Counted from the first letter of the stretch, positions 7,154-18,060 are shown. The stretch is 48,107 nt of DNA from Luteimonas terricola (GCF_004352845.1 NZ_SJRX01000010.1:1-48107), one strand, 5' to 3'. The notes: a model not told the origin generated them from the letters alone. Numbers and translations are program-made.

Positions 7154-10015
7154 TCAGAACCTCAACCCCACGCGTGCGTAGAAGAACCGCCCCGGCAGGT
7201 CGTAGGTCGCCGCGTCGTAGCCGTTGAGCGAGCAGCTCAGGCAGATCGGCGGGTCCTCTCCGGTGACGTTGTTCACGCCCAGCGACACGCGCATCCCACG
7301 CATCCATGCGTCGCTGTTCCAGGACAGCTGAAGGTCATGGTAGGTGGTGGCATCCAGGGTGTTGAGGTCGTTGGCGCTGTCGTCGCAGATGTCGAAGCCG
7401 ATGGCGCCGCCGCAGGATTCACGCAGTTCATCGATGTGGCGCACCGTCCAGGCGACTGCCCAGGGGCCCTTGCTCCACTGCGTGGACAGCGTCGACGTCC
7501 ATTCCGGGATCGCGCTGTTGTTGACCTCGACGCCGGGCGCCCGCGGCTCGGCCTGGCCGGATTCGTTGACCAGCTCGTACTCGCCCACGAAGGTGGCCTT
7601 GGCGTCGAAGCGCAGCTGGCCCCAGTCCTGCTCGGGCAGCAGCCAGCCCAGGCTCAGGTCCCAGCCGTCGGTGCGGATGGTGCCGAGGTTGTCGAGGATG
7701 TCGTCGAAGCGGATGATCTGGCCGCGTTCGCTGCGGTCGTAGGACGCGCACGAGAAGGGGTCGGCATCGAACACGCAGCGGTTGAGGATGACCTGGGCGT
7801 CGGGTGCCTGGATGGCGTCCTCGATGGTGTGCTTGTAGAAGGTCAGGCCCAGGTCCATGCGCTCGGACCACGTGGCGTTGGAGGCGAACGAAGGACTCCA
7901 GACCGCACCCAGCATCACGCTGCGGCTGGTCTCGGGCTGCAGGTCGGCATTGCCCGAGGTCACCACCGAGATCTGCGGGTTGGTCTGCACGTAGTCCGGG
8001 GGCACGCCCTGTGCCACGCACTCGGGCCGGGTGGCACCGGCGCCGGAGCAGGGGTCGACCAGGGTGGCGTCGAAGCGCGACAGCGTGCCGTACAGCTCGC
8101 CGATGGACGGCGCGCGGAAGCCCTGCGCGAACGAGCCGCGCAGCACGAGCTCCTCCGCCACCTGCCAGCGCAGGCCGAGCTTGCCGGTGCTCTCGCCGCC
8201 GAAGGTGGAGTAGTCGGAGTAGCGGCCGGCGATGCTCATGTCGAGCGCGCTGCCGCGCTCGGGGTTGGACATCAGCGGTATCGCCACCTCGGCATAGATT
8301 TCGTTGACGTCGTAATCACCCGCCGTGGGCCCCGAGGGGACGCCGTTGTACTCGCCGGCCACGGTGATCGGGTCGGGCTGGTAGCGGCCTTCGTACTTGC
8401 GGTACTCGTAGCCGGCCGCGAAGCCGAGCGGGCCCGCGGGCAGCTGGAACAGCGCGCCTGTGATGTTGGCCGACACCAGGGTGAGGGTGTTCTCGCTCTC
8501 GTCGCGGACCACGGGCTGGATGAAGGCGAGCATCTCCGGAGTGATGGTGCCCGCGCCGCCGAACAGGTTCAGCGGCACGCAACCGGCGATGGCGGCGCAG
8601 GCGGTGGGATCGCCCAGGGCTTCGTTGATGCGGCGCAGGTTGTAGCTGCCGTAGTTGGTCTGCTCGGCGCTGCTCTCGCTGCGCACCACGTTCACGTCCC
8701 AGCTCCACGGGCGATCGCGCACGTCGAAGCTGCCGTCCAGGCCGGCGGCGACGTACCAGGTCTCGACGTCCTGCTCGTAGCGGCGCGGACCGCCTTCGAC
8801 CGGGCGGCGGCCGAGCAGGAACAGGTTCGGATCGGCGCCCATCGTGGTGAGGTCGAAGCCGAAGGGGTTGTGCGGATTCAGCGCCGAGATCACCAGGCTG
8901 CTTTCGCCCCAGTGGTTGTAGATGCCGGCGTCGGTGCCGAGGAAGAAGGGCTCCGGCGCGGCCTGGTTCGCCGACTGCCGTTCGTTGTACAGCGCGCGGA
9001 TGTAACCGCCGACGCTGTCGGTGAAGGCGAAGCGCGCCTGCGCGAACACCGTCTTGCGCTCCGACGGCGTCAGCAGCAGGTTGTAGGGCGCGAAGTTGAA
9101 GCGGTCTGCGGTGGCGAAGCAGTGGAAGCCGTCGGTGCGCGCGCACTCCTGTCCGGGCACGAACGTCGGATCGGTGACTCCGGTGTTGGTGGTCAGGTCG
9201 TGCACCAGGCCGGTGTCGGGGTCGAGGAAGACGAAGCGCCCCTGCGGCGTGGCCGAGCTGCCGTTGGACAGCCCCGTGCCGGGGACCGGGATGCTGGCCG
9301 GGCCGTACTCCAGCGAGGAGATTTCTTCCTGCTTGAAGTAGGAGGCGCCGACGAACCACTGCAGCCGGTCGGTGCCACCGCCGTAGCCCATGTCGGCGCC
9401 CCAGGTGTCGCCACCCAGGTCGTCGTAGGTGCCGTAATGCAGTTCGATGTCGCCGCCCTGCACGTTCTTGCGGGTGATGATGTTGACCACGCCGGCGATG
9501 GCATCGGAGCCGTAGATCGACGAGGCGCCGTCTTCCAGCACTTCGATGCGGTCGACCAGCGCCAGCGGGATGGTGTTGAGGTCCACCGCCGAACCCACGC
9601 CCGAACCGGACGACTCGTTGACCCAGCGGATGCCGTCCACCAGCACCAGCACGCGCTTGGGACCCAGGTGGCGCAGGTCGACCGTGGCCGCGCCCGCGCC
9701 CACGCCGCCACCATCGGGCGGGAAGCCGAAGTTGCCGCTGGAGTTGAACTTGGTGTTGAGCCCGGCGCCGCTGGCGGTCAGGTTCTGGACGATGTCGGAC
9801 ACCGACTTGAAGCCGCTGCGGTCAATGTCCTCGCGGGTGAGCACCTGCACCGGCACATGGGTCTCGAGCTCGGACTGCTTGATGCGCGAGCCGGTGACGG
9901 TGACCGAGTCGAGGGTGGTGGGGTCGGCGTCCTGCGCGGAAGCGGCGACCGGAACGATCAGGGGCAACGCGGCGCAGATGGCGACCGCGAGCAGGCGAGG
10001 CTGGGGGATGACCAT
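7154..10015 (-). CDS. TonB-dependent outer-membrane receptor
   Basis: A 953-residue outer-membrane receptor that would import a large or scarce substrate using TonB energy. A signal peptide ends at A-S-A-Q near residue 28. The TonB-box-like stretch S-V-T-V-T-G-S-R-I follows, then the plug domain ([48 protein letters not shown]). The remaining 750 residues are a beta barrel rich in aromatic alternation, ending in phenylalanine (A-R-V-G-L-R-F) as barrel-assembly substrates do. Paired cysteines in extracellular-loop regions are seen. The substrate is not determinable; the nearest transporter genes do not form an operon with it. Start ATG is preceded by AGGAG at plus-strand 10022-10026. Confidence 0.93.
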   Translation of the reverse strand: MVIPQPRLLAVAICAALPLIVPVAASAQDADPTTLDSVTVTGSRIKQSELETHVPVQVLTREDIDRSGFKSVSDIVQNLTASGAGLNTKFNSSGNFGFPPDGGGVGAGAATVDLRHLGPKRVLVLVDGIRWVNESSGSGVGSAVDLNTIPLALVDRIEVLEDGASSIYGSDAIAGVVNIITRKNVQGGDIELHYGTYDDLGGDTWGADMGYGGGTDRLQWFVGASYFKQEEISSLEYGPASIPVPGTGLSNGSSATPQGRFVFLDPDTGLVHDLTTNTGVTDPTFVPGQECARTDGFHCFATADRFNFAPYNLLLTPSERKTVFAQARFAFTDSVGGYIRALYNERQSANQAAPEPFFLGTDAGIYNHWGESSLVISALNPHNPFGFDLTTMGADPNLFLLGRRPVEGGPRRYEQDVETWYVAAGLDGSFDVRDRPWSWDVNVVRSESSAEQTNYGSYNLRRINEALGDPTACAAIAGCVPLNLFGGAGTITPEMLAFIQPVVRDESENTLTLVSANITGALFQLPAGPLGFAAGYEYRKYEGRYQPDPITVAGEYNGVPSGPTAGDYDVNEIYAEVAIPLMSNPERGSALDMSIAGRYSDYSTFGGESTGKLGLRWQVAEELVLRGSFAQGFRAPSIGELYGTLSRFDATLVDPCSGAGATRPECVAQGVPPDYVQTNPQISVVTSGNADLQPETSRSVMLGAVWSPSFASNATWSERMDLGLTFYKHTIEDAIQAPDAQVILNRCVFDADPFSCASYDRSERGQIIRFDDILDNLGTIRTDGWDLSLGWLLPEQDWGQLRFDAKATFVGEYELVNESGQAEPRAPGVEVNNSAIPEWTSTLSTQWSKGPWAVAWTVRHIDELRESCGGAIGFDICDDSANDLNTLDATTYHDLQLSWNSDAWMRGMRVSLGVNNVTGEDPPICLSCSLNGYDAATYDLPGRFFYARVGLRF

Positions 10016-10126
10016 GGATCTCTCCTGGTGGCGTTGGCGCCGACCCGTTGCCCCCGTGCCGTCGGCAGCCCAGTTGTAAACAAAACGTAAAACGACGGCA
10101 AGCCCTGGGGTTGACCCTTGGTCGGA

Positions 10127-10906
10127 TCAGCCGCCCAGGACCAGGCTCAGGCCCACGACCACCAGGAAGGCCGCGAACACGCGCCTCAGCGCCGGCCCGC
10201 TGATCGCATGCGCCAGGCGCGTGCCCCAGGGCGCGGCCAGCACCGAGGTCATGGCCACGCCGATGGCGGCCGGCAGGTAGACATAGCCCACCGCGCCCTC
10301 GGGGAGTCCGCCGGGCGGCGCGTTCAGGGCGTAGCCCAGCGCGCTGCCGATGGCGATCGCCACGCCGCAGGCGGACGAGGTGCCCACCGCGCGCACCGGG
10401 CGCACGCCGCGCCACACCAGCAGCGGCACGGTCATGCTGCCGCCGCCGATGCCGACCACCGCCGACAGCGCGCCGATGCCGCCGCCGACCGCGGTCCACG
10501 GCAGGCCGGTGGGCGCCACGTCGCTGCCGGCATCGACGCGGACACCGCCGAAGGCCATCTGCAGGCCCGCGACCAGGCAGTACACGGCAACGATCCAGCG
10601 CAGCACGATGCCCTCCAGCCCCACCGCGAGCAGGCTGCCCAGCCAGCCGCCGACCAGCAGGCCCGGCAGCATCCAGCGCACGGTGGGCCACAGCACGCCG
10701 CCGCGCCGGTGGTGCGACCACGCCGACGACAGCGCGGTGAACACGATGCTGGCCATCGAGCTGGCCAGTGCGGCGTGCATGGCGAGCTCCACGGGCACGC
10801 CCAGCAGCGGCAGCAGCCAGGCCAGCGCCGCCACCAGCACCAGGCCGCCGCCGATACCGAGCAGGCCGGCGGATACGCCGACGACGATGCCCAGCAGCGG
10901 AAACAT
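10127..10906 (-). CDS. TauE/SafE-family permease
   Basis: A 259-residue membrane protein of the TauE/SafE family with about eight hydrophobic segments. The duplicated family motif is clear: G-L-L-G-I-G-G-G-L-V-L-V near the N-terminus and V-V-G-I-G-G-G-S-M-T-V-P in the middle. It would export a sulfur-containing or carboxylated anion. A GTG at 10924, six codons upstream and behind AGGAAGAG, is an alternative start. The gene diverges from the lytic transglycosylase and ends 111 bases before the TonB receptor start. It differs strongly from the permease in the cassette region, so the two are not a recent duplication. Confidence 0.88.
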   Translation of the reverse strand: MFPLLGIVVGVSAGLLGIGGGLVLVAALAWLLPLLGVPVELAMHAALASSMASIVFTALSSAWSHHRRGGVLWPTVRWMLPGLLVGGWLGSLLAVGLEGIVLRWIVAVYCLVAGLQMAFGGVRVDAGSDVAPTGLPWTAVGGGIGALSAVVGIGGGSMTVPLLVWRGVRPVRAVGTSSACGVAIAIGSALGYALNAPPGGLPEGAVGYVYLPAAIGVAMTSVLAAPWGTRLAHAISGPALRRVFAAFLVVVGLSLVLGG

Positions 10907-10973
10907 CCAGAACCCTTCGATCACATCTCTTCCTTCAAGATGGGCAGCCGACCCATTCGCCATGGTCCTCTGC

Positions 10974-12929
10974 ATGACGCCAGGAAAGCTCACCATCTTA
11001 CTGAGCGCGCTGTTCGCGCTGCCACTCGCCACGGTTCCGCAGGCGCGGGCGCAGGCGCTTGCCGACGACGACCTCGCGCGGCGCGCGCTCACCGCCGCCG
11101 AGATCGGCCAGCCGATCCCGCCGCTGCGCGCCGACCACCCGCTGCAGGGCTGGATCGGGCACGCCCGACTGAACCGCGATCGCGCCAACCTGACCCGGGC
11201 GCAGGCACAGGACTTCCTCGACCGCCACCGCGGACAGGCGGTGGCGTCGACCTTCCGCGCCGCATGGCTGGGGGAACTGGCGCGCCGCAAGGACTGGACG
11301 GGGTTCCGCGCGGCCTGGGAGCCGGGGACCGGCTCCGCGACCCTGGCCTGCAACGCGCTGGAGGCCCGGCTGCACACGGGCGCGGCCGATGCCGAGTGGA
11401 CCGCCGAGGTCCAGGAGCTGTGGCGCGGCGCCGGACGCTCGCAGCCCGATGCCTGCGATCCGGTGTTCGACGCCCTGGCCGGGCGCGGCGGCCTGGACGA
11501 TGCGCTGCGCTGGGCGCGCATCGAGGCCGCGATCGCCGAAGGACAGCCGGGCGTGGTGCGTGCCGCCGCCCGCGGACTGCCGGCCGACGACCGGCGCCAG
11601 GCGGAGGCCTACGCCGCCTACCTCGGCCACGCCGACGCCCGCGCGACGGCGTGGCCGAAGACCGCGCGCAGCCGCCTGGCGGCGTCACACGGCCTGGCCA
11701 CGCTGGCCCGCTCCAACCCGGACGCCGCCGAAACGCTGCTGCCGCAGGTGGCGCAGGCGCTGCAGTTCACCGATGCCGACCGCAACCGCGTGCTCTACCA
11801 GGTCGCGCTGTGGACGGTGGCGTCCTACAACGAGGGCGGCGCGCGGCGCCTGGCCGCCGTGCCCGGGTCGGCCTATGACGAGCGCCTGCACGAATGGCGC
11901 GTGCGCGAAGCGATGTCGCGTTCGGACTGGCCCGCGGCGCTGGCGGCGATCGGGCAGATGACGCCCGGGCAGCGCGGCCAGTCGCGCTGGACCTACTTCG
12001 CCGCGCGCCTGCGCGAACTCTCCGGCGACCGCGCCGGGGCACGCCCGCTGTACGCGGCCGCCGCGCGCGACGCCGACTTCCACGGCTTCCTGGCCGCCGA
12101 CCGCATCGACCAGCCCTATGCGCTGTGTCCGCTGGAACACGGCGGCAGCGCCGCCGAGCAGGCCGCGGTGGCCGCGGAGCCGGCGATGCAGCGCGCGATG
12201 GCGCTGTTCCGGATCGGACGCGCCGCCTGGGCCACGCGCGAATGGAGCGATGCGCTGTCGCGCTTCAGCGACCGCCAGCGCCAGATGGCGGTGGAGATGG
12301 CGCAGGCCAACGGCTGGTTCGACCGCGGCGTGTTCGGCCTGGTCAACGCCGGCGGCGAGCGCAAGCCGGACGAACTGCGCCTGTACACGCTGCGCTTCCC
12401 GCTGCACCACGACGCGCTGATCCGCGCCGAGAGCGCGCGCAACAACCTGGACGCGGCCTGGGTCGCGGCCGAGATCCGCGCCGAAAGCGTGTTCAATCCG
12501 CGCGCGCGCTCGCCGGCCAACGCCCGGGGGCTGATGCAGGTGCTGCCCGAGACCGGCGCCGGCGTGGCGCGTCGCCTGGGCATTCCGTGGTCGGGCGCCG
12601 AGTCGCTGTTCGACCCGGCCACCAACGTCCGCATCGGCACCGCCTACCTGCGCGAGATGAAGGACAGGTACACCCTGCCCTACGTCGCCATCGCCGCCTA
12701 CAACGCCGGCCCCACGCCGACCGCGCGCTGGCAGGCGCAGCGCCCGGGCATGGACGCCGACTTCTGGATCGAAACCATCACCTACAAGGAGACCCGCGAC
12801 TACGTGGCGCGCGTGCTCGCCTTCAGCGTGATCTACGACTGGCGGCTGGGCGACCAGGCGGTGCCGGTGAGCGACCGCATGCACGGGCGCGCGGCACCCA
12901 CGCGCAAGCCCTTTGCCTGCCCGGCATGA
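10974..12929 (+). CDS. slt: Soluble lytic murein transglycosylase
   Basis: A 651-residue periplasmic enzyme that cleaves the glycan strand of peptidoglycan to form 1,6-anhydro ends. A signal peptide (hydrophobic core [11 protein letters not shown], cleavage after A-R-A-Q-A) starts it; an ATG at 10962 is an alternative. The middle 400 residues are the alanine-rich helical superhelix domain. The C-terminal SLT domain carries the catalytic glutamate in I-R-A-E-S-V-F-N-P, then [11 protein letters not shown] and A-I-A-A-Y-N-A-G-P. The length fits Slt70. The gene lies eight bases before cca and diverges from the permease, with about 50 bases for both promoters. Confidence 0.92.
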   Translation: MTPGKLTILLSALFALPLATVPQARAQALADDDLARRALTAAEIGQPIPPLRADHPLQGWIGHARLNRDRANLTRAQAQDFLDRHRGQAVASTFRAAWLGELARRKDWTGFRAAWEPGTGSATLACNALEARLHTGAADAEWTAEVQELWRGAGRSQPDACDPVFDALAGRGGLDDALRWARIEAAIAEGQPGVVRAAARGLPADDRRQAEAYAAYLGHADARATAWPKTARSRLAASHGLATLARSNPDAAETLLPQVAQALQFTDADRNRVLYQVALWTVASYNEGGARRLAAVPGSAYDERLHEWRVREAMSRSDWPAALAAIGQMTPGQRGQSRWTYFAARLRELSGDRAGARPLYAAAARDADFHGFLAADRIDQPYALCPLEHGGSAAEQAAVAAEPAMQRAMALFRIGRAAWATREWSDALSRFSDRQRQMAVEMAQANGWFDRGVFGLVNAGGERKPDELRLYTLRFPLHHDALIRAESARNNLDAAWVAAEIRAESVFNPRARSPANARGLMQVLPETGAGVARRLGIPWSGAESLFDPATNVRIGTAYLREMKDRYTLPYVAIAAYNAGPTPTARWQAQRPGMDADFWIETITYKETRDYVARVLAFSVIYDWRLGDQAVPVSDRMHGRAAPTRKPFACPA

Positions 12930-12936
12930 TGGCGGG

Positions 12937-14217
12937 ATGGAGATCTATCTCGTAGGGGGTGCGGTGCGCGACCGGTTGCTGGGGCAGCCGGCGGGCGACC
13001 GTGATTTCGTCGTCGTCGGCTCGACGCCGGACGCGATGCTGGCGCAGGGCTTCCGCGCGGTGGGCCGGGACTTCCCCGTGTTCCTGCATCCCGACACCGG
13101 CGAGGAACACGCGCTGGCGCGCACCGAGCGCAAGTCCGCGCGCGGCCACCGCGGCTTCGTGGTCGACGCTGCGCCGACGGTGACGCTGGAAGAGGACCTC
13201 GGCCGACGCGACTTCACCATCAACGCCATCGCCGAGCGCAGCGACGGCAGCCTGGTCGATCCTCATGACGGCCAGCGCGACATCCAGGCGCGGGTGCTGC
13301 GCCACGTCGGGCCGGCCTTCGCCGAGGATCCGCTGCGCGTGCTGCGCGCGGCGCGCTTCATGGCGCGCTTCGCGCCGCTGGGGTTCTCCGTGGCCGACGA
13401 AACCACCGCCCTGATGCGCGAGATGGTGGCCGGCGGCGAGCTTGCGGAGCTGGTGCCCGAGCGCGTGTGGCAGGAACTGGTGCGCGCGCTGCGTTCGAAA
13501 AAGCCTTCCGCCTTCCTGCGCACGCTCCGCGACTGCGGCGCGCTGGCGGCCGTACTGCCGGAGGTCGATGCGCTCTATGGCGTGCCCCAGCGCCCCGAGT
13601 ACCACCCCGAGGTGGACACCGGCGTGCACATCGAACTCGTCTGCGACATGGCCGCGCAGCTGGCGCCGGGCGACGACGAAGTCGGCTTCGCGGCCCTGGT
13701 GCACGATCTCGGCAAGGCGCTCACGCCCGCCAACGAGCTGCCGCGCCACATCCAGCACGAACGGCGCGGCGTAGCCCCGGTGCGCACGCTGTGCGAGCGG
13801 CTGCGGGCGCCGGCCGCGCACCGCGACCTGGCCCTGGTCGCCTGCCGTGAGCACCTCAACGTGCACCGCCTGGCCGAACTGCGCGACCAGACCGTGCACG
13901 ACCTGCTCACGCGCTGCGACGGCTTCCGCAGGCCCGAGCGCATCCATCGCCTGGCCACCGTGTGCGAGGCCGACAAGCGGGGCCGCGCCGGCCTGGCCGA
14001 CACGCCCTATCCGCAGGCGGACGAACTCGTGCGCCTGCGCGACGCCGCCGCCGCGGTCACCGGCGCGGACATCGCCGACCAGGGTCTGCAAGGACCCGCC
14101 TTCGGCGCTGCCCTGCGCGAAGCGCGCATCGCCGCGATCGCCGCCGCGCGCACGCTGCGCACGACCGGCGGCGCGGTCAGCCCGGGACCTGGCGAAACAG
14201 CCGCGCCTCGATCCTGA
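12937..14217 (+). CDS. cca: Multifunctional CCA-adding protein with HD domain
   Basis: A 426-residue tRNA nucleotidyltransferase that builds or repairs the 3'-CCA end of tRNA without a template. The start gives [12 protein letters not shown], the class II nucleotidyltransferase motif, followed by the acidic D-R-D-F pair and the A-R-T-E-R-K and D-F-T-I-N-A-I-A-E segments. The C-terminal HD phosphohydrolase domain (H-D-L-G-K-A) marks the gammaproteobacterial type, which also has phosphatase and 2',3'-cyclic phosphodiesterase activity. It follows slt after 7 bases, and its last 41 bases overlap the converging VanZ-like gene. Confidence 0.94.
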   Translation: MEIYLVGGAVRDRLLGQPAGDRDFVVVGSTPDAMLAQGFRAVGRDFPVFLHPDTGEEHALARTERKSARGHRGFVVDAAPTVTLEEDLGRRDFTINAIAERSDGSLVDPHDGQRDIQARVLRHVGPAFAEDPLRVLRAARFMARFAPLGFSVADETTALMREMVAGGELAELVPERVWQELVRALRSKKPSAFLRTLRDCGALAAVLPEVDALYGVPQRPEYHPEVDTGVHIELVCDMAAQLAPGDDEVGFAALVHDLGKALTPANELPRHIQHERRGVAPVRTLCERLRAPAAHRDLALVACREHLNVHRLAELRDQTVHDLLTRCDGFRRPERIHRLATVCEADKRGRAGLADTPYPQADELVRLRDAAAAVTGADIADQGLQGPAFGAALREARIAAIAAARTLRTTGGAVSPGPGETAAPRS

Positions 14218-14599
14218 GCAGCAGGTCGTCGAGCGGCGTCAGCCGCGTGCCGAGGCCGGCGATCACGCCCAGGGTGTTGGCCAGGGCGTCCCAGCGGTCG
14301 GCCATGCGCGTGCCCGTGAACGCGCCCTGGGCGTGCTCCAGGCCGATGCCCAGCAGCACCAGGCCAAGCCCGGCACCCAGCAGCGCCGGCCAGCGCGAGA
14401 ACAGCTGCACCGCACTCGCCGCCAGCACGAAATAGGCCAGGAAGTGGTGCAGCTTGTCGCTGCCGGGAGGCGACGGCAGGTCGGGCGCCGGCATCATCGA
14501 AAACACCACCACCGCGGCGATCGCCAGGCACCACAGCGCGCACCAGGCCCGGGGATAGCGCAGCGGCTTGAGCGAGCGCCCGGGGCGCAGCCGGCTCAC
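14177..14599 (-). CDS. VanZ-like family membrane protein
   Basis: A 140-residue protein with four hydrophobic segments and the VanZ-like motif D-K-L-H-H-F-L-A-Y, plus [10 protein letters not shown] near the end. Members of this family are inner-membrane proteins of mostly unknown function; in VanZ it is linked to low-level teicoplanin resistance. The GTG start at 14599 overlaps the stop of the methyltransferase gene upstream in a GTGA arrangement, indicating translational coupling. The 3' end overlaps cca by 41 bases in opposite orientation. Confidence 0.8.
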   Translation of the reverse strand: MSRLRPGRSLKPLRYPRAWCALWCLAIAAVVVFSMMPAPDLPSPPGSDKLHHFLAYFVLAASAVQLFSRWPALLGAGLGLVLLGIGLEHAQGAFTGTRMADRWDALANTLGVIAGLGTRLTPLDDLLLRIEARLFRQVPG

Positions 14600-15780
14600 A
14601 GGCGGAAGCTCAGGTCGCCGCCCAGGAACGCGGCCTCGAACGGCACCCCGCGCTCGAAGCCCATGGCCTGGAAGCGCTCGCCCATGCCGGTGGGCAGGGT
14701 CAGCTGCTGCACCTGGCGGCGCAGGGCGTAGCGCGCGGTGTCGTTGGCGGCCTGCTCTTCCTGTGCGGCCAGGCGCTGCTCCAGGCCGTTGCCGATCAGG
14801 AACATGGCCTGGCTGCAGTAGCCGGCGAAGTCGAAGCCGACGCCGGTGCCGGCCTCGGCGAGCGCCGTGAAGTCCACCGAAGCGGTGATGTCCTGCAGGC
14901 CCACGCGCGCGAACACGTCGTCGACCACGTGGTGGCGGTGGAAGGCGCGCAGCGTGCCGCGGCCGCGGGTGGCGGCGTAGTACTCGCGGCGCGGGTAGCC
15001 ATAGTCGATGAACAGCATCGCGCCGGCCTCCATGCCGCCCATCACTGCCTGCACCCAGTAGGGCAGCTGCGGCAGCAGCTCGGAGCGGTAGCCGTCGGGG
15101 AAGGCGCCCTCGTCGCGCTGGCGCTCGACGTGGCGCACGGCGGCGGACATCAGCGCATCGGCCGGCACCTCGACGGTGGTGAAGCCGCCGCCGGGCGCGC
15201 TGGCCACGCCTTCCTCCAGCACCTCGCCCTTGCGGATCACGAAGCGCGGCGTGGGCAGGGCGTCGATCACCTCGTTGGCGAACAGCACGCCCTGCCAGGC
15301 TTCGTCGAGGGGTCGGTCCAGCCACTCCACGCGCGCGGACAGCGCTTCGGGGAGGCGCTGTTGCAGCCGCTCGCGCTGGCGCTCGCGCAGGTCGGCGCTG
15401 GGTTCGAGGATGGCGTAGCGCGCGGGCATCGCATCGATCGCCGCGAGGTGCCCGATCGCGGCTTCAGCAAAGGCGCCGCTGCCACCGCCGATCTCGAGGA
15501 AGGTGGCAGCGTCGCCCAGCTGGCGCAGCGCCGGCGCGAACGCTTCGGCCACGCATTCGGCGAACAGGCTGCCCAGCTCCGGCGCGGTGACGAAGTCGCC
15601 GGCGCGGCCGAACTTGGTGCTGCCGGCGCTGTAGTAGCCAAGGCCCGGCGCGTACAGCGCCAGCTCCATGAACCGGGAGAAAGGGATCGCGCCGCCGGCA
15701 TCGGCGATCACGGCGTGGACCAGCTGGCGCAGGCGGTCGCTGTGCGCCTGGGCGTCGGGATCGAGCGGGGGAATGGACAT
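14596..15780 (-). CDS. MidA-family SAM-dependent methyltransferase
   Basis: A 394-residue protein of the MidA/NDUFAF7 family. In eukaryotes NDUFAF7 methylates an arginine of a complex I subunit; the bacterial substrate is not settled. Visible features are P-F-S-R-F-M-E-L-A-L-Y near residue 35, G-L-G-Y-Y-S-A-G, D-F-V-T-A-P-E-L and the SAM-binding E-I-G-G-G-S-G-A near residue 100, then a late F-I-D-Y-G-Y-P segment. It leads a two-gene operon with the VanZ-like gene and diverges from the pteridine reductase gene, from which it is separated by 87 bases. Confidence 0.88.
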   Translation of the reverse strand: MSIPPLDPDAQAHSDRLRQLVHAVIADAGGAIPFSRFMELALYAPGLGYYSAGSTKFGRAGDFVTAPELGSLFAECVAEAFAPALRQLGDAATFLEIGGGSGAFAEAAIGHLAAIDAMPARYAILEPSADLRERQRERLQQRLPEALSARVEWLDRPLDEAWQGVLFANEVIDALPTPRFVIRKGEVLEEGVASAPGGGFTTVEVPADALMSAAVRHVERQRDEGAFPDGYRSELLPQLPYWVQAVMGGMEAGAMLFIDYGYPRREYYAATRGRGTLRAFHRHHVVDDVFARVGLQDITASVDFTALAEAGTGVGFDFAGYCSQAMFLIGNGLEQRLAAQEEQAANDTARYALRRQVQQLTLPTGMGERFQAMGFERGVPFEAAFLGGDLSFRL

Positions 15781-15867
15781 GGGGGATTCCGTTGCGTACG
15801 TGCGACAGGATACGGAAACGCGCGTCGCCGGACGTTATGGTGTCGCCTCCAGATCACGGAGCCAGCC

Positions 15868-16605
15868 ATGCCAGGAGGCCACCCCGCAGCACTCGTCACC
15901 GGCGCCGCACGCCGCCTGGGCGCGGCCATCGCACGCCGCCTGCACGCCGCCGGCTACGACCTGGCGCTGCACTACCGCGGCTCCGCGGCCGAGGCCGCCG
16001 CGCTGGCCGCGGAGCTTGAGGCGACTCGCGCGGGCAGCGTACTGTTGCTGCAGGCGGAACTCGCCGAGTTCGACCGCCTGCCGGAGCTGGTGGCGCGCAC
16101 GGTGGGCCGCTTCGGCCGCCTGGATGCCCTGGTCAACAACGCATCCGAATTCGTCCCGGACACCTTCGGTTCCATTCATCCCGACCACTGGGACCGGATG
16201 ATGGCGGTGAACGCCAAGGCGCCGTTCTTCCTCGCCCAGGCGGCCGCACCGCACCTGCGCGCGGCGCGCGGCGCCATCGTCAACCTCTCCGACATCTACG
16301 CCCGCGACCCGCGCGAAGACCTTGCCGCGTACGCCATCAGCAAGGGTGCGCTGGAGTCCGCGACCCGTGCCCTGGCCGTGGCCATGGCGCCGGAAGTGCG
16401 CGTGAACGCGGTGGCGCCGGGCGCCATCCTCTGGCCCGACGACGGCATCGACCCCGTGCTGCAGGAGCGGCTGCTGGCGAAGACCCCGGTCGGCCGCACC
16501 GGCACGCCGGACGAGATCGCCGCCGCCGTGCTCTGGCTGCTGCGCGACGCCGGCTACACCACCGGCACCGTGCTGGCCGTCGACGGCGGCCGCGGGGCGC
16601 GCTGA
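15868..16605 (+). CDS. Pteridine reductase (short-chain dehydrogenase)
   Basis: A 245-residue short-chain dehydrogenase. The NADPH-binding motif reads T-G-A-A-R-R-L-G near the N-terminus, where the arginine-rich form is typical of pteridine reductases. N-N-A-S-E-F, the catalytic S-D-I-Y-A and Y-A-I-S-K, and V-A-P-G-A-I-L-W-P follow. These enzymes reduce dihydropterins and can supply tetrahydrofolate or tetrahydromonapterin; two folate genes (folB, folK) lie within 4 kb, which supports this reading over a generic SDR. The ATG at 15868 follows GGAG at 15859-15862. A GC hairpin surrounds the stop codon. Confidence 0.85.
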   Translation: MPGGHPAALVTGAARRLGAAIARRLHAAGYDLALHYRGSAAEAAALAAELEATRAGSVLLLQAELAEFDRLPELVARTVGRFGRLDALVNNASEFVPDTFGSIHPDHWDRMMAVNAKAPFFLAQAAAPHLRAARGAIVNLSDIYARDPREDLAAYAISKGALESATRALAVAMAPEVRVNAVAPGAILWPDDGIDPVLQERLLAKTPVGRTGTPDEIAAAVLWLLRDAGYTTGTVLAVDGGRGAR

Positions 16606-16618
16606 GACCGCGCCCCGC
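16592..16618. terminator. GC hairpin at convergent gene ends
   Basis: GCGGGGCGCG (16592-16601) and CGCGCCCCGC (16609-16618) form a perfect 10-bp stem around the pteridine reductase stop codon, upstream of the end of the converging DUF6159 gene. It has no U-tract. Confidence 0.4.
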
Positions 16619-16631
16619 GCGCCTTCAGCCT

Positions 16632-17465
16632 TCAGCGCTTCGGCAGGAACGCAGTGGCGATGTCGGTGCCGCGGAACGCCTCGGGCACCTCGTGCGAGAC
16701 GGCATAGCGGTACAGCACCGCCGAATAGATCCCGGTCAGCGCCGCCTGGTACACGGCCAGCAGCAGCACGCCCAGCAGGCACACCGCGCCGACGACGAAC
16801 GCCAGCGCCACCGAAGCCTGCGCCGCCAGTACCACCAGCCCCACCGACAGCAGCACGGCGACGAACGTCAGCAGGCCGAACGCGGCGCCGATGCCGACCT
16901 GGCCCACGGCGTTCTCGCCCCAGGTGCGCTTGAGCAGGGTGACGCTCTGCTTGAGCGCGTCGACCGGCCCGATGTCGCGGCTGACCAGCACCGGCACCAC
17001 CAGGAAGGTCGCCAGCGTCCAGGCGAGCCCCAGGCCGCTGCCGATCAGGCGCACGATGAAGTTGTTGTCCTTGCCCTTGAGCGCCTGCAACAGCACGCCG
17101 ACGGTGGCGGCGATGGCGGCATAGCCGAAGATCGCGCGCAGCCGCGAGCGCGCCGCGGACAGGCCGTCGGACAGCGTCGGGTCGCCGCCCTCCAGGCGGA
17201 TCATCGCCGCGCCCACCAGCGCGCAGTTGAAGAAGATGATCACGCTGTAGGTGCAGAAGTAGAAGACGAAGCCGACCAGCACCCCGCCCACGCTGAGGCC
17301 TCCGCTGAACAGCTTCAGGGCCAGCACCGGCAGCGCGAAAGTGGCCATCACCAGCAGCGTGGCCAGGCCGGACAGCACCGGGAACAGCATCAGCTCGCGG
17401 TCCGAACGCAGCACCGCCGCGCTCGCCTTCACCATCTCCCAGCTGCGCGAGAATTTGTCGAACAT
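16632..17465 (-). CDS. DUF6159 family membrane protein
   Basis: A 277-residue integral membrane protein with about six hydrophobic segments. The N-terminus M-F-D-K-F-S-R-S-W-E-M-V-K-A-S and the following R-S-D-R-E-L-M-L-F-P-V-L-S-G match what I recall of the DUF6159 family. No catalytic motif is visible and the role is unknown. It is transcribed towards the pteridine reductase gene and stands 67 bases after folK, so it may be read from the folate-gene transcript or its own promoter. GGAGGGAGA (plus-strand 17470-17478, reverse) provides a good ribosome binding site just before the ATG. Confidence 0.75.
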   Translation of the reverse strand: MFDKFSRSWEMVKASAAVLRSDRELMLFPVLSGLATLLVMATFALPVLALKLFSGGLSVGGVLVGFVFYFCTYSVIIFFNCALVGAAMIRLEGGDPTLSDGLSAARSRLRAIFGYAAIAATVGVLLQALKGKDNNFIVRLIGSGLGLAWTLATFLVVPVLVSRDIGPVDALKQSVTLLKRTWGENAVGQVGIGAAFGLLTFVAVLLSVGLVVLAAQASVALAFVVGAVCLLGVLLLAVYQAALTGIYSAVLYRYAVSHEVPEAFRGTDIATAFLPKR

Positions 17466-17532
17466 GGGTCTCTCCCTCCGTTGGCCCCGACGCCCGCCAC
17501 GACCGGTGGCCGTGGTACCGCGTCATGCTCAC

Positions 17533-18060
17533 CTAGACGGCGGCGGCCCCGGAAGTGTGACCCCCTGTTTCGGCCGCGGGCAACGTGACTTCGCGCATCG
17601 CCACGTCGCGCTCGCCCGACCTGGCCCACAGCTCGGCCAGCGTGCGACCGCTGGCCGGCTCCACGATGTCCGGCGCGATCTCCGCCAGCGGACGCAGCAC
17701 GAAGGCGTGGCGCAGTTCGCCCCGCGGCAGGCGCAGGTTGCCGGGGCCGCTGCACACCAGGTCGTCGAACAGGACGATGTCGATGTCGAGCGTGCGGTCG
17801 CCGTAGCGCGGGCCGCTGCGGTCGCGGCCGTGGGCGTCCTCGAGCGCGTGCAGCCAGTCGTTGAGCGCCTGCGGATCGAGGTCGCTGTCGATGACCGCGG
17901 CGGCGTTGACGAAGTCCGCGCCGTCGAAGCCCACCGCCGGCGTGCGATAGGCCGCCGAGGCGAGGATGTCGCCAAAGCGCGCGCGCAAGGCGGCGAACGC
18001 GATCGCGATATGCCGCTCGGGCTCGACGTTGCTGCCCAGGCTGAGGCAGGCGCGACCCAT
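17533..18060 (-). CDS. folK: 6-hydroxymethyl-7,8-dihydropterin pyrophosphokinase
   Basis: A 175-residue HPPK, which transfers pyrophosphate from ATP to 6-hydroxymethyl-dihydropterin in folate synthesis. The N-terminal S-L-G-S-N and the signature R-T-L-D-I-D-I-V-L-F-D (magnesium- and ATP-binding aspartates) are present, followed by L-P-R-G-E-L-R-H-A-F-V-L-x-P-L-A-E-I-A-P. The ATG shares a base with the stop of the upstream channel gene (TGATG), so translation is coupled. The C-terminal 20 residues after the family core are extra and low in complexity. Confidence 0.92.
   Translation of the reverse strand: MGRACLSLGSNVEPERHIAIAFAALRARFGDILASAAYRTPAVGFDGADFVNAAAVIDSDLDPQALNDWLHALEDAHGRDRSGPRYGDRTLDIDIVLFDDLVCSGPGNLRLPRGELRHAFVLRPLAEIAPDIVEPASGRTLAELWARSGERDVAMREVTLPAAETGGHTSGAAAV

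Noticed and set aside
7337..10090. 917-codon open frame on the plus strand opposite the TonB receptor
   Set aside because: Composed of low-complexity A/G/V/R/H-rich sequence from a GC-rich third-position shadow; the minus-strand receptor has a signal peptide, plug and barrel motifs.
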